This document shows positions 7,495 through 16,241 of a DNA stretch of 36,182 bases, one piece after another. The stretch is from positions 1-36,182 of the forward strand of contig JAHJTB010000341.1 in assembly GCA_018830135.1 (NCBI GenBank), in the 5' to 3' direction. Positions within the stretch are counted from its first letter, which is position 1, and each line of letters starts with the position of its first letter. The DNA comes from Pseudomonadota bacterium. Its GTDB lineage: Bacteria; Desulfobacterota; Desulfarculia; Adiutricales; JAGVGV01. The notes beneath the pieces are model-generated. The model was not told where the DNA came from, made no database searches, and saw nothing but the letters and a program-made list of their open reading frames with translations. The translations under genes and the position numbers were made by a program.

Positions 7495-10400
7495 TCAAGG
7501 CGAAATGGCGTCCCGCATATCTTCCTCCCTCCGGGGCAGAGGCCCCAGGCCGGCCGCCGTCCACAAGACATCGAGTTCGGCCTGAACGTCCGGCGGGGCC
7601 GAGCGGTAAAGTATAAGAAAATTACGAGTATTCCTTGCGACGCCTTCCGGGTCCCGGGTCCTGGTGAAGGCCTGGATGCATTTGACCAGCCATTGGCCGG
7701 ACTCAATGAAATGCTCCCGGAGAGCAGCTAGGCGACCGAGCTGTCCGTAGGTTTGTGCCGCGCCGTGCTCGTTGCCCAGTTTTTCCTCGATGTCCAATGA
7801 TTTTTTGTACCAGGCCTCGGCGTTGTCGAAGTCGCGGCGTTCCTCGGCGACGTAGCCTAGTTGGTGGTAGGTCGACGCGGCATGGTGTTCAATGCCCAGT
7901 TTTTCGAATACGACGACCGCCTTTTTATACCAGTCCTCGGCGTTGTCGAAGTCGCGGCGTTCCTGGGCGACCCGGCCCAGTTGGTGGTAGGTTATGGCCG
8001 CGCCGTGCTCGTTGCCTTGTTTTTCCTCGATGTCCAGCGATTTTTTGTACCAGGCCTCGGCGGCCCCGAAGTCGCGGCGTTCTTCGGCGATGATGCCCAG
8101 TTGGTGGTAGGTTGTGGCCGCGCCGTGCTCGTTGCCCAGTTTTTCCTCGATGTCCAATGCTTTTTTGTACCAGGCCTCGGCGTTGTCGAAGTCCCGGCGT
8201 TCCTGGGCGACGTAGCCTAGTTGGTGGTAGGTTATGGCCGCGCCGTGTTCGTTGCCCAGTTTTTCCTTGATGGCCAGTGATTTTTTGTACCAGACCTCGG
8301 CGTTGTCGAAGTCGCGGCGTTCCTGGGCGACCCGGCCCAGGTGGTGGTAGGTCGATGCCGCGTGATGTTCAATGCCCAGTTTTTCGAATACGACGACCGC
8401 CTTTTCGTACCAGGCCTCGGCGTTGTCGAAGTCCCGGCGTTCCTCGGCGACCTGGCCCAGTTGGTGAAAGGCGGCGGCTTCTCCTTCTTTCTTCCCGGCT
8501 TTCCTAGAGGCTTGAGCCAGACGTTGATACAGGGATTCAGCCTCCGCATGGCGGAATTCGTTCTGGGCAAAGGCGGCCAGGGCCTGGAGCAGGGCGCGGA
8601 AATCCACATCCATGCCCAGGCTTTCGGCCTGGTCCAGGGCGGCGCGAAATCCGGCCCCATGGACCTGAAAGACGAAACGCTGCTCGTGGAGTTCTTTGGG
8701 AGCGAAATGGTCGGCCACCGTGCCCATGACGTGGACAAAGGCCCGGGTCCAGGCGGTCCGGTCGGTTTCCGAGGCCCGGGGCAGGACCTCGGCCCGCAGG
8801 TACCCGGTCAGGGCCGGGTGGATTTCGTGGATCGATCCCCGGATGCCGAACAGCAGGCCCCGCCCGGCCAGGGTCAGGGCGAACCGGTCCAGGCGCTCCC
8901 GGGTCCAGGCCTCGTCCACCTGTTCGGCCATTCCAGCAAGGAAATCAATAGCAATGAATCGTTCGTGCAGGGCCAGGGGGACCAGGAGGGGCCGCAGGTC
9001 CAAAGGCAGGGCCTCTTCGGCCAGACGCAGGCAGGCCAGAAGGTGGGCCCGGGCCTCGTCCCCTTCCAAATCCGAAGCCGACAGGCTGGAGCGGAGCGAT
9101 TCCGCCACCTGTCCGGGAGACCTGGTCTCGAGGGTCGGCAGAATCACGCGCATGGCCAGCGGATGCCCGCCCAGATAGTCCATGAGTCGGATCAGGTCCG
9201 GGTCGTCCCGTTTGACCTCAAGACCCAGGCTTAGGGCGACCCGGTCCAGAAAGGCCCAGCGCTCTTCGCCGGCCAGGCCGGGCAGCGGCAGCCGGCGGCG
9301 GTCCTCGCCCAGCCAGTCCTCTGAATCGCGGCTGGTGATCAGCACCTTGCTCCTGCCGCCCCGCAGTCTTTTCAGGAACCCGCGCAGCCGTTCCAGGTCC
9401 TGGCCGGGCAGGGCCGCTCTTCCTGCCCGGCCCGGTTCGCCATGGACCGATTCGAAGTTGTCCCAGACCATGAGAAAGAAATGCTCCCGCAAAACCCGGA
9501 CCAGGTTCTCCGTCTTGGCTTCCGGGTCCAGAACCAGAAATTCGGTCCCGAATACCTGTTCGCCCATGCGGTCGAACACGTAATCCGCGCTCCGCACCTC
9601 CTGGAAGGGAACCCAGAAAAAGCCATGGCCCAGGCCTTCGGTGGCCTCGAGCCAATGGATGAAGCCCCGGGCCAGGGTCGTCTTGCCCACGCCGCCCAGG
9701 CCGTGGACCAGCACGGCCGGCGTCTCCCGGCGCAGGGCCCGTTCCATCTCGAGTATCGGCCCGTCCCGGCCGATGAAGCCGTAGGGAATGTCCGGCTCTT
9801 CCGAATCCCCGCGGCGTTCGGAATCGTCTATAGCCATGGCTTCGGCGGCAAAGGAGAAGTCCATGGGGTCCTGCTGGTAGACCACGGGCACCAGCCAGTC
9901 CTCGAGGGGATACCGGCCCCGGGCGCAGACCCGGTCCGGATGGGCGGACATGTGCTGCCGGCCGGCCCTGGCGGCCCGGGCCACGTCCCCGGTCTCGACC
10001 AGGGCCCGGTAGAAGGCCGGCAGGAAGGCTTCGGCGCCGCTGACATACAGGCTGTAGGCCATGGCCGCCACGCTGCGCACTCCGGCCCGGAGCAGGGCCG
10101 CCGCGACCGAGGCAAAGGGCTCGCTGGCCCGGTGGTCGATCATGGCCGACTGGCAGGCGTTCAGGACCACGGCCGGCACACAATGTAAGGCCAGCAGGTC
10201 GCTGAGGTCCTCGGCCTCGACCGGATGGGGTTGGCCTTTTTCATCCTCGAAGACCAGACGGCCCTGAGGCCCTTGAAACAGGTGGGCCTCGCCGGACATC
10301 CTCGGGTCCGGGCCGTAACTGCCGTGGCCGTCGAAATGGACGATGTGGTAATAGTCCGGCCGTTCGGCCAGATGGTCCCGAAGCCGGTCGAAGGTGGGCG

Positions 10401-11010
10401 GCCGGAGCAGGTGGACCGAAACGGGCAGGTCCCGGGTGCGGATGAGTTCCACCAGGGGCCGGGAGACCGACTGATAGCGCACGTCCCGTTCAAAGGGCCG
10501 GGCCGTGACCAGAAGGACGTTGATCCGGTCCCTGGGCAGTTTATCGGAAAGGGGCCGGGGGTCGGCGGCCCGGTCCAGGCGGCGTTCGATCTGGGCGGTC
10601 CGGGCCAGGTACCCGGTCTGAGGGTCGTACAGGGCCTCCCAGGGCCAGGCCAGCACAGCCGGGTCGTTGCTGGCCACGTGGAGGTGGAGCCGGTCCGGGC
10701 CGTCCCTTTTGGCTTCCGTGTACCAGTCCCGGGCCTGGCCCGAGTCGAACAGGGCCGTAAAGGCCTGTCGGCCCCAGTCCCGCAGGGCGCCCAGGACGCG
10801 GTCGGCCAGATCGGTCTGGGGCGGAAAGGGGTAGTCAAGGAAGCTTTCCAGGTACCATTGCAGTTCCTGAAGCAGGTCCGAGTCGGGCCGGCCGGGAACG
10901 GGGAATCCGGCCGGCGGGACCACGGGCCGGGCCTCGCTGGTCTGGCCGGTCCGGGGACGCAGGATCATGAACCGGTCGCCGCCGGTGTGAACAATGCGCA
11001 GATGGGGCAT
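7495..11010 (-). CDS. CHAT protease / NB-ARC-type STAND ATPase / TPR protein
   Basis: A 1171-residue three-part protein starting at the ATG at 11010 (CGAGGT ribosome site six bases upstream). Residues about 60-400 form a CHAT caspase-like protease with the catalytic pair H229 (HFDGHGSYG) and C286 (LNACQSA). Residues about 430-720 are a STAND NTPase: Walker A GLGGVGKTT with K443, Walker B-like MVWDNFES, LITSRDSEDW and a GGHPLA motif resembling the NB-ARC GLPLA box. From about residue 845 there are six near-identical 40-residue TPR units plus a degenerate seventh. STAND proteins with TPR sensors oligomerise on ligand binding and release an effector; a protease effector suggests regulated cell death or antiviral immunity. 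That role is inferred. No gasdermin, CRISPR or other known target is adjacent, and the neighbours belong to other pathways. Confidence 0.88.
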   Translation of the reverse strand: MPHLRIVHTGGDRFMILRPRTGQTSEARPVVPPAGFPVPGRPDSDLLQELQWYLESFLDYPFPPQTDLADRVLGALRDWGRQAFTALFDSGQARDWYTEAKRDGPDRLHLHVASNDPAVLAWPWEALYDPQTGYLARTAQIERRLDRAADPRPLSDKLPRDRINVLLVTARPFERDVRYQSVSRPLVELIRTRDLPVSVHLLRPPTFDRLRDHLAERPDYYHIVHFDGHGSYGPDPRMSGEAHLFQGPQGRLVFEDEKGQPHPVEAEDLSDLLALHCVPAVVLNACQSAMIDHRASEPFASVAAALLRAGVRSVAAMAYSLYVSGAEAFLPAFYRALVETGDVARAARAGRQHMSAHPDRVCARGRYPLEDWLVPVVYQQDPMDFSFAAEAMAIDDSERRGDSEEPDIPYGFIGRDGPILEMERALRRETPAVLVHGLGGVGKTTLARGFIHWLEATEGLGHGFFWVPFQEVRSADYVFDRMGEQVFGTEFLVLDPEAKTENLVRVLREHFFLMVWDNFESVHGEPGRAGRAALPGQDLERLRGFLKRLRGGRSKVLITSRDSEDWLGEDRRRLPLPGLAGEERWAFLDRVALSLGLEVKRDDPDLIRLMDYLGGHPLAMRVILPTLETRSPGQVAESLRSSLSASDLEGDEARAHLLACLRLAEEALPLDLRPLLVPLALHERFIAIDFLAGMAEQVDEAWTRERLDRFALTLAGRGLLFGIRGSIHEIHPALTGYLRAEVLPRASETDRTAWTRAFVHVMGTVADHFAPKELHEQRFVFQVHGAGFRAALDQAESLGMDVDFRALLQALAAFAQNEFRHAEAESLYQRLAQASRKAGKKEGEAAAFHQLGQVAEERRDFDNAEAWYEKAVVVFEKLGIEHHAASTYHHLGRVAQERRDFDNAEVWYKKSLAIKEKLGNEHGAAITYHQLGYVAQERRDFDNAEAWYKKALDIEEKLGNEHGAATTYHQLGIIAEERRDFGAAEAWYKKSLDIEEKQGNEHGAAITYHQLGRVAQERRDFDNAEDWYKKAVVVFEKLGIEHHAASTYHQLGYVAEERRDFDNAEAWYKKSLDIEEKLGNEHGAAQTYGQLGRLAALREHFIESGQWLVKCIQAFTRTRDPEGVARNTRNFLILYRSAPPDVQAELDVLWTAAGLGPLPRREEDMRDAISP
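7741..8480 (-). repeat. Tandem 120-bp TPR-coding repeats (about six units)
   Basis: Six consecutive 120-bp units inside the CHAT protein gene encode 40-residue TPRs with the core YHQLGxVAxERRDFDNAEAWYKK. Identity between units is very high at the nucleotide level. The first and fifth units in protein order share the variant VVVFEKLGIEHHAAS and almost identical DNA (around 7861-7930 and 8341-8410), exactly 480 bp apart, so a block of four units seems to have been copied. Confidence 0.9.
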
Positions 11011-11047
11011 GGTCGCACCTCGATATGATGCAGATGTCCGATCAATG

Positions 11048-11066
11048 GCCGGCCTGTCCGGCCGGC
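11048..11066. other. Hairpin in the leader of the CHAT gene
   Basis: GCCGGCC and GGCCGGC form a perfect 7-bp stem around the 5-nt loop TGTCC, 38 bases upstream of the CHAT start codon. It could modulate translation or be an operator; no convincing sigma70 promoter was found for the minus strand here. Confidence 0.3.
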
Positions 11067-11215
11067 TGGAGATATTACCGATTGCGCCCTGATTGTTTTT
11101 CCGATCATAGGCCCCTCCGGCCCCGGGGTCAAGGAGGGAAGGGGGGCGCAGCGTTCGGTAAAAGGGGGCAGGAGCCTTTTCCCCGTTCCATGCCCCCGCC
11201 CCCTTTGCCCAGGGC

Positions 11216-11243
11216 TTGCCAGGCGGACCGGGATTCGGATAAT
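11216..11243 (+). promoter_or_regulatory. Sigma70-type promoter for the alpha/beta hydrolase
   Basis: TTGCCA (11216-11221) and GATAAT (11238-11243) each match the consensus at five of six bases with a 16-bp spacer. Transcription would start near 11250, about 30 bases before the hydrolase start. Confidence 0.5.
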
Positions 11244-11281
11244 GTGGCCCGTGCGACCGGGAATGAATTGGAGGCAGCGGA

Positions 11282-12139
11282 TTGAACATGGCGGAAGCTC
11301 AGTCGGATAGGACCTTTCTGGAAGTCGGCGGGAAACGCCTGGAAACCGTCTGGCACGGCCCTGGACCGGATCAGGCGCCCACGCTCGTTTTTCTGCACGA
11401 AGGGTTGGGCTGCGTCGAGCTGTGGCGGGATTTTCCGGCCAGGCTGTCCGAGGCCGCGGGCTGCGGCGCCCTGGTTTACAGTCGCCTGGGGTACGGCCGG
11501 TCCGACCCCTGCGATCTGCCCCGCCCCGTTGATTTCATGCATGATGAAGGTCTGACGGTCCTGCCCGGACTGCTCGATGCGGCCGGCGTGCGGGAATGCG
11601 TCCTGATCGGCCATTCGGACGGCGGCTCGATCGCCCTGATTTATGCGGGCGGCACGCCGGCCCCGTCCCTTCGCGGGGTGATTACCGAGGCGGCCCACGT
11701 GTTTTGCGAGGAGCTCACGCTCCGTTCGATCCGCGAGGCCCGGGAGGCGTTCCGGGAGGGAGAGCTGCGCCGCCGGCTGGAGAAGTATCACGGCTCGAAC
11801 ACGGACTGCGCCTTTTGGGGCTGGAACGGGGCCTGGCTGAATCCGGATTTCAAGGCCTGGAACATCGAGGCCTTTCTGCCCGGCATCCGGGCGCCGCTGC
11901 TGGCTCTCCAGGGCCGGGACGATCCGTACGGCACCCCGGCCCAGATCGAGTCCATCGTCCGGGGCGCCGGAGGGGGCGCCGAGACGGTCCTGCTGCCCGG
12001 TTGCGGGCACACGCCCCATCAAGGAGCGGGACCGGGAGACCCTGGACGTCATGGCCCGGTTCATTACGGCGCTTTTTTCCTGATCGCCCCGGCCGCGGCC
12101 CCGGACCGGGCTTGCCTCCTGCCCGCCGGCGCGCTATGA
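11282..12139 (+). CDS. Alpha/beta hydrolase with probable C-terminal frameshift
   Basis: An alpha/beta-hydrolase-fold enzyme: oxyanion-side motif FLHEGLG, YSRLGYGRSDP, nucleophile elbow GHSDGGS and a late acid/histidine region GRDDPYG...GCGHTPH. The TTG at 11282 has GGAGG seven bases upstream; the in-frame ATG at 11288 has 13. After the catalytic histidine the reading frame runs into low-quality Gly/Pro-rich sequence to 12139. Shifting by one base at about 12020-12024 gives QERDRETLDVMARFITALFS and a stop at 12081-12083, a normal family C-terminus. One extra base in CAAGG is therefore likely, either a real mutation or a sequencing error. The core active site is unaffected. Substrate unknown; it is divergent from the CHAT gene. 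Confidence 0.8.
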   Translation: MNMAEAQSDRTFLEVGGKRLETVWHGPGPDQAPTLVFLHEGLGCVELWRDFPARLSEAAGCGALVYSRLGYGRSDPCDLPRPVDFMHDEGLTVLPGLLDAAGVRECVLIGHSDGGSIALIYAGGTPAPSLRGVITEAAHVFCEELTLRSIREAREAFREGELRRRLEKYHGSNTDCAFWGWNGAWLNPDFKAWNIEAFLPGIRAPLLALQGRDDPYGTPAQIESIVRGAGGGAETVLLPGCGHTPHQGAGPGDPGRHGPVHYGAFFLIAPAAAPDRACLLPAGAL

Positions 12140-12140
12140 T
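12112..12140 (+). promoter_or_regulatory. Sigma70-type promoter for the hybrid kinase
   Basis: TTGCCT (12112-12117), a 17-bp spacer and TATGAT (12135-12140). The predicted start near 12147 lies after the ATG at 12144, which argues that translation begins further downstream. Confidence 0.45.
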
Positions 12141-12242
12141 GGTATGGTGATCGTGAGGGGCATTCGCGTTCGCGGACCTTTTTTTCCCTGCCAGGCCCAT
12201 AAAGAGAATTATCCATCGTCCGCCCGGGGGAGGCTTCCCGAA

Positions 12243-15200
12243 TTGGCAAATCTGGAGCAGTCCGATATCCGGATTCTGATCGTCGAGGACGAACTCGTCA
12301 TCGCCCTGGACCTGCAAGGTCGAGTCGAAGCGCTGGGCTATACGGTCTGCGGGGCTGAAAAAGATGGCCAGGGCGCGGTCGAGGCCGCCGGCCGCGAGCG
12401 GCCGGACCTGGTCCTGATGGACATCGTTCTGCCCGGAGACCTGGACGGCATTCAGGCGGCCGGGATCATCAAGGACCGCTTCGCCATTCCCGTCGTGTTC
12501 ATCACCGCGTACGCGGACCCGGACCGCCTCGATCGGGCCCGGACCGCCCTGCCGTTCGGATACCTGGTCAAGCCGGTCCGGGACCGGGACCTCCGGGTCG
12601 CCATCCGCATGGCCTTGTACGCGGCCAGGGCGGAGGCCGAGCGCCGGCGGGCCGAGGCCGCCCTGGTGGAAAGCCGCGACGAACTGGACCGGGCCCAGGC
12701 CCTGGCTCACGTGGGCAACTATACCCGGGACCTTCTCCGGAACGAGACGTCCTGGTCGAAGGAACTCGGGCGCATCATGGGCTGTCCGGACGAAAAACCA
12801 TCCTTCGGGCGCATGGTTTCCCTGATACACCCCGAGGATTCGGAGGCGGTCCTGGAGGCCGGCCGCCTGGCCCGGGAGGACCGTCGGACCTTTGACATGG
12901 AGTATCGCATCATCCGGCCGGACGGGGCGATTCGCTGGATTCGCGACCAGGGCCGGATCGAATGGGACGAGTCCGGCGCCCCGGTCCGCATGTTCGGCAC
13001 GGTTCAGGACATTACCGGGTTCAAGCAGGCCGAGGAGGCCCGCCGGGGCAAGAAGGAGATCGAAGCCCTGTTGCGGGCCAGCCGGGCCGTGATCCAGATT
13101 CATGAATTCCCCGAGGCGGCCCGGGAACTGTTCGCCGCGGCCAAGGGCCTGATCGGGGCCACGGCCGGGTACGTGGCCCTGCTCAATGAATCCGGCCACG
13201 GGAACGAGGTGTTGTTTCTCGATTCCGGCGGGCGGCCGTGCCGCGTGGACCCTTCCCTGCCCATGCCGGTCCGAGGGCTCCGGGAAGCGGTCTGCCGTTC
13301 GGGCCGGCCCGCGTATGAAAACCGTTTCCCGGACAGCCCCTGGCTCGGGTTCATTCCCGAGGGCCACATGGCCCTCGAAAACGTCCTGTTCGCCCCCCTG
13401 ACCATGGAAGGGCGGGTCGCGGGCCTGCTGGGCCTGGCCAACAAGCCGGGCGGGTTCTCGGACCGCGACGCCGACCTGGCCGCCGCCTTCGCCGAATTCG
13501 CCTCGATCGCCCTGGCCAACAGCCTGGCCCTGACCCGGAGCGAAGAACGGTTCCGGACCCTCATCGACCATGCGCCCGACCCGATCTACGTCCAGACCGA
13601 CACGCGGTTCGCCTACGTCAACGAGGCCGCCCTGCGTTTGTTCCGGGCCGGTTCGGCGGACGACCTGCTCGCCCGTCCGGTCCTGGAACGGGTCGCGCCG
13701 GAAGACCGCGCCGTCGCGGTCGAACGGATCGAGCGCATCAACGTGGTCCGGGAAACGCTCCCACTGATTGAACGAACCTATCTGACCCTGGAAGGCGGCC
13801 CGGTCACCGCCGAAGTCTCGTCCGTGCCCATCGACTACGAGGGCAAGGCGGGCGCCCTGGTCTTTCTGCGGGACGTCACCGAACGCAAGCGCGCCGAAGC
13901 GGCCCTGCGGCGCCGGGTCGAGTTCGAAACGGTCGCGGCCGGGCTGTCCGCGACTTTTCTCGATCTGCAGGCCCTGGAAGCCAAGATCGACGCGGCCCTC
14001 GAAGCCGTGGGCCGGTTCTGCCGGGCCGATCGGGCCTATCTGTTCCGGATGCGAGACGCCGGGACGGCCGACAACACCAACGAGTGGTGCGCCCCGGGCA
14101 TCGAGGCCCAGATTCAAAACCTCCAGGGGCTCGACCTGGCCGCCGAACTGCCCTGGTTCTGGAACGTTCTTCGGGGCCGGCGGGTCTTCCGCGTGCCTTC
14201 GCTCCTCGAACTTCCGGCCGAGGCCGCGCTGGAAAAAGGCCATTTCCAGGCCCAGGACATTCAGTCCCTGGCCGTCGTGCCCATGGCCGTCAACGAGAAG
14301 CTGATCGGCTTTATCGGCTTCGACTGGGTCGGGCCCGAAACCGCCTGGCCCGAGGACGTGGTCCCCCTGCTCCGGTTCACGGGCGAGACCATCTCTCATG
14401 CCCTCGACCGCGCCCGGTCCGAGGACGCGTTGCGGCGGAGCGAAACCGAACTGTTCGCCATCTACCAGAACGCCCCCGTGATCATGATCCTGTTCGACGC
14501 CGACCCGCGGGTGCTCAAAGCCAACCGGGCGGCCCTCGAGTTTTCCGGGCTGGACCCCGTGAGAGTGATCGGAATCCCCTGCGGCGACGTCCTGGGCTGC
14601 GTCAATGCCCGCAAGGACCCCCGAGGCTGCGGATTCAGCCCGGACTGCCCGGACTGCCTCGTCCGCCGGACCATCGGCGAGACCCGGGCCCGGGGCATGG
14701 ACCGCTACCGGGTGGAAGCGTCCCTTTGCCTCGAACGCGGCCAGGGGCCGGAACAGCGGACCATGCTGGTTTCCAGCTCCCTGCTCGACGTGGACGGGCG
14801 CCGGCTGGTTCTGGTCAGCCTCGAGGACGTGACCGGCCAGAGACGGGCGGAAGCGGATCGGGAAGCCCTCGAGACCCGCCTGCGACAGGCCCAGAAAATG
14901 GAAGCCATCGGCACGCTGGCCGGAGGCATCGCCCATGACTTCAACAACATCCTGGCCGCCATGGTGGGTTATACCGAACTGGCCATGATGTCCGGAAGGA
15001 AGGGCGCGGATATCAAACGTCACCTCGAACAGGTCCTCCTGGCCTGCGGGCGGGCCCGGGACCTGGTCCGGCAGATACTGGACTTCAGCCGGCGAGGGGA
15101 GGAGGAGTACCGGCCCGTGGTCGTCAATTCCATCGTCGAGGAAGCTTTGAAGATGCTGCGCTCCACCCTGCCGACGACCATCGAGATCAGGGCGGACCTG

Positions 15201-16046
15201 GACCCGGCGCCCATGAGCGTTCAAGGCGACCCGACGCGGATTCACCAGGTCATCATGAACCTCGGCGCCAACGCGGCCCAGGCCATGTCCCGCAACGGCG
15301 GCGTCCTGTCGGTTCGCCTGGCGCCGCTGGAACCCCTTCCGCCTTCACCCGCTTCGGACGGGCAGGGGCCGCCGCGCCCCCAGGTCCGGATCGCCGTCAG
15401 CGACACGGGACACGGCATGACCGCCGAGACCATGGCCCGGATTTACGAACCCTTTTTCACCACCAAGGGCCCGGGCGAAGGAACCGGCATGGGACTGGCC
15501 GTGGTTTACGGCATCGTCAAGAGCCACCAGGGGGAAATCACCGTTCAAAGCGAGCCGGGCCAAGGGACCGTCTTTCACGTGGACCTGCCCCTGGCCGATG
15601 CCCCCGGGCGGGCCGACGGGCGGGAGGAGCCCGAAGCCATTCCGGTCGGCACGGAACACATCCTGTTCGTGGACGACGAGTCCGCCCTGTCGACCGTCAA
15701 CCGGGACATCCTGCGGCATCTGGGCTATCGCGTCACCAGCCTGACGTCAAGCCTCGACGCCCTGGCCATGTTCCGGGAACGGCCCGACGACTTCGATCTG
15801 GTCGTCACCGACCAGACCATGCCCTACCTGACCGGGATCGACCTGGCCCGGGCCATCATGACCATCCGGCCGGACGCGCCCGTGATCCTCTGCACCGGCT
15901 TCAGCCACCAGATCGATGCCAAGACGGCCCTGAGACAGGGCATCAGACGCTTCCTGATGAAACCGTTCGCGGTCCGGGACGTGGCCGAAGCCATCCGGTC
16001 GGTCCTGGACGAAAAGGCCATCCGTCCGGCTCGTGATGAGAGCTGA
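12243..16046 (+). CDS. Hybrid sensor histidine kinase (REC-PAS-GAF-PAS-GAF-PAS-HisKA-HATPase-REC)
   Basis: A soluble 1267-residue hybrid kinase. The TTG at 12243 has GGGGGAGG nine bases upstream and is preferred to the ATG at 12144. Order from this start: receiver with D60; PAS about 150-265; GAF about 275-420; PAS about 430-560; GAF about 565-720; PAS about 725-860 containing a cysteine-rich insert (CGDVLGC, RGCGFSPDCPDC); HisKA with H898 in GGIAHDFNN; HATPase with VSDTGHGM and GTGMGLAV; and a second receiver with D1190 in VVTDQTMP. There are no membrane segments, so it senses cytosolic signals. Receivers at both ends suggest a phosphorelay. No partner regulator is adjacent, so its output is unknown. 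The Cys-rich PAS could bind metal or sense redox, which is inference. Confidence 0.9.
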   Translation: MANLEQSDIRILIVEDELVIALDLQGRVEALGYTVCGAEKDGQGAVEAAGRERPDLVLMDIVLPGDLDGIQAAGIIKDRFAIPVVFITAYADPDRLDRARTALPFGYLVKPVRDRDLRVAIRMALYAARAEAERRRAEAALVESRDELDRAQALAHVGNYTRDLLRNETSWSKELGRIMGCPDEKPSFGRMVSLIHPEDSEAVLEAGRLAREDRRTFDMEYRIIRPDGAIRWIRDQGRIEWDESGAPVRMFGTVQDITGFKQAEEARRGKKEIEALLRASRAVIQIHEFPEAARELFAAAKGLIGATAGYVALLNESGHGNEVLFLDSGGRPCRVDPSLPMPVRGLREAVCRSGRPAYENRFPDSPWLGFIPEGHMALENVLFAPLTMEGRVAGLLGLANKPGGFSDRDADLAAAFAEFASIALANSLALTRSEERFRTLIDHAPDPIYVQTDTRFAYVNEAALRLFRAGSADDLLARPVLERVAPEDRAVAVERIERINVVRETLPLIERTYLTLEGGPVTAEVSSVPIDYEGKAGALVFLRDVTERKRAEAALRRRVEFETVAAGLSATFLDLQALEAKIDAALEAVGRFCRADRAYLFRMRDAGTADNTNEWCAPGIEAQIQNLQGLDLAAELPWFWNVLRGRRVFRVPSLLELPAEAALEKGHFQAQDIQSLAVVPMAVNEKLIGFIGFDWVGPETAWPEDVVPLLRFTGETISHALDRARSEDALRRSETELFAIYQNAPVIMILFDADPRVLKANRAALEFSGLDPVRVIGIPCGDVLGCVNARKDPRGCGFSPDCPDCLVRRTIGETRARGMDRYRVEASLCLERGQGPEQRTMLVSSSLLDVDGRRLVLVSLEDVTGQRRAEADREALETRLRQAQKMEAIGTLAGGIAHDFNNILAAMVGYTELAMMSGRKGADIKRHLEQVLLACGRARDLVRQILDFSRRGEEEYRPVVVNSIVEEALKMLRSTLPTTIEIRADLDPAPMSVQGDPTRIHQVIMNLGANAAQAMSRNGGVLSVRLAPLEPLPPSPASDGQGPPRPQVRIAVSDTGHGMTAETMARIYEPFFTTKGPGEGTGMGLAVVYGIVKSHQGEITVQSEPGQGTVFHVDLPLADAPGRADGREEPEAIPVGTEHILFVDDESALSTVNRDILRHLGYRVTSLTSSLDALAMFRERPDDFDLVVTDQTMPYLTGIDLARAIMTIRPDAPVILCTGFSHQIDAKTALRQGIRRFLMKPFAVRDVAEAIRSVLDEKAIRPARDES

Positions 16047-16103
16047 TCCAAGAACCTGGCCGCCCCGGGTTTTCATCCCGGCAGGAAGATATCTTCAACA
16101 GGC

Positions 16104-16132
16104 TTGACTCCCGGGTGGCAATGCCGCACAAT
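16104..16132 (+). promoter_or_regulatory. Sigma70-type promoter for the epimerase/SDR/GRE/SCP2 genes
   Basis: TTGACT (16104-16109), a 17-bp spacer and CACAAT (16127-16132), in the 195-bp gap after the kinase gene. It would give a leader of about 100 bases before the epimerase ATG. Confidence 0.45.
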
Positions 16133-16241
16133 ACGTATCCATTCGCATCACATTCGGATCGACCTTGCGCCGTCGCGGAACGCGGCTGTTGCGATTACCC
16201 GGAGCAGGCGGGACCTGGACCGCTTCTCCTGGAGGGACGGC

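Noticed and set aside
7741-8480. Regular 120-bp repeats considered as a CRISPR array
   Set aside because: The units are coding, contiguous and lack unique spacers; they encode TPRs.
7495-11010. TPR-CHAT protein of a type III-E CRISPR system (Craspase)
   Set aside because: No gRAMP effector, Cas genes or CRISPR array nearby, and the protein has an NB-ARC ATPase between CHAT and TPR, unlike Csx29.
12144-12242. Start of the hybrid kinase at the ATG at 12144
   Set aside because: The -10 box ends at 12140 so this ATG would lie before the transcript start, and the extra 33 residues have no family similarity; the TTG at 12243 has a strong ribosome site.
11850-15245. A 1131-codon open frame on the minus strand
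   Set aside because: It is opposite the hybrid kinase, whose domains are all recognisable; the minus-strand product is low-complexity and an effect of high GC.
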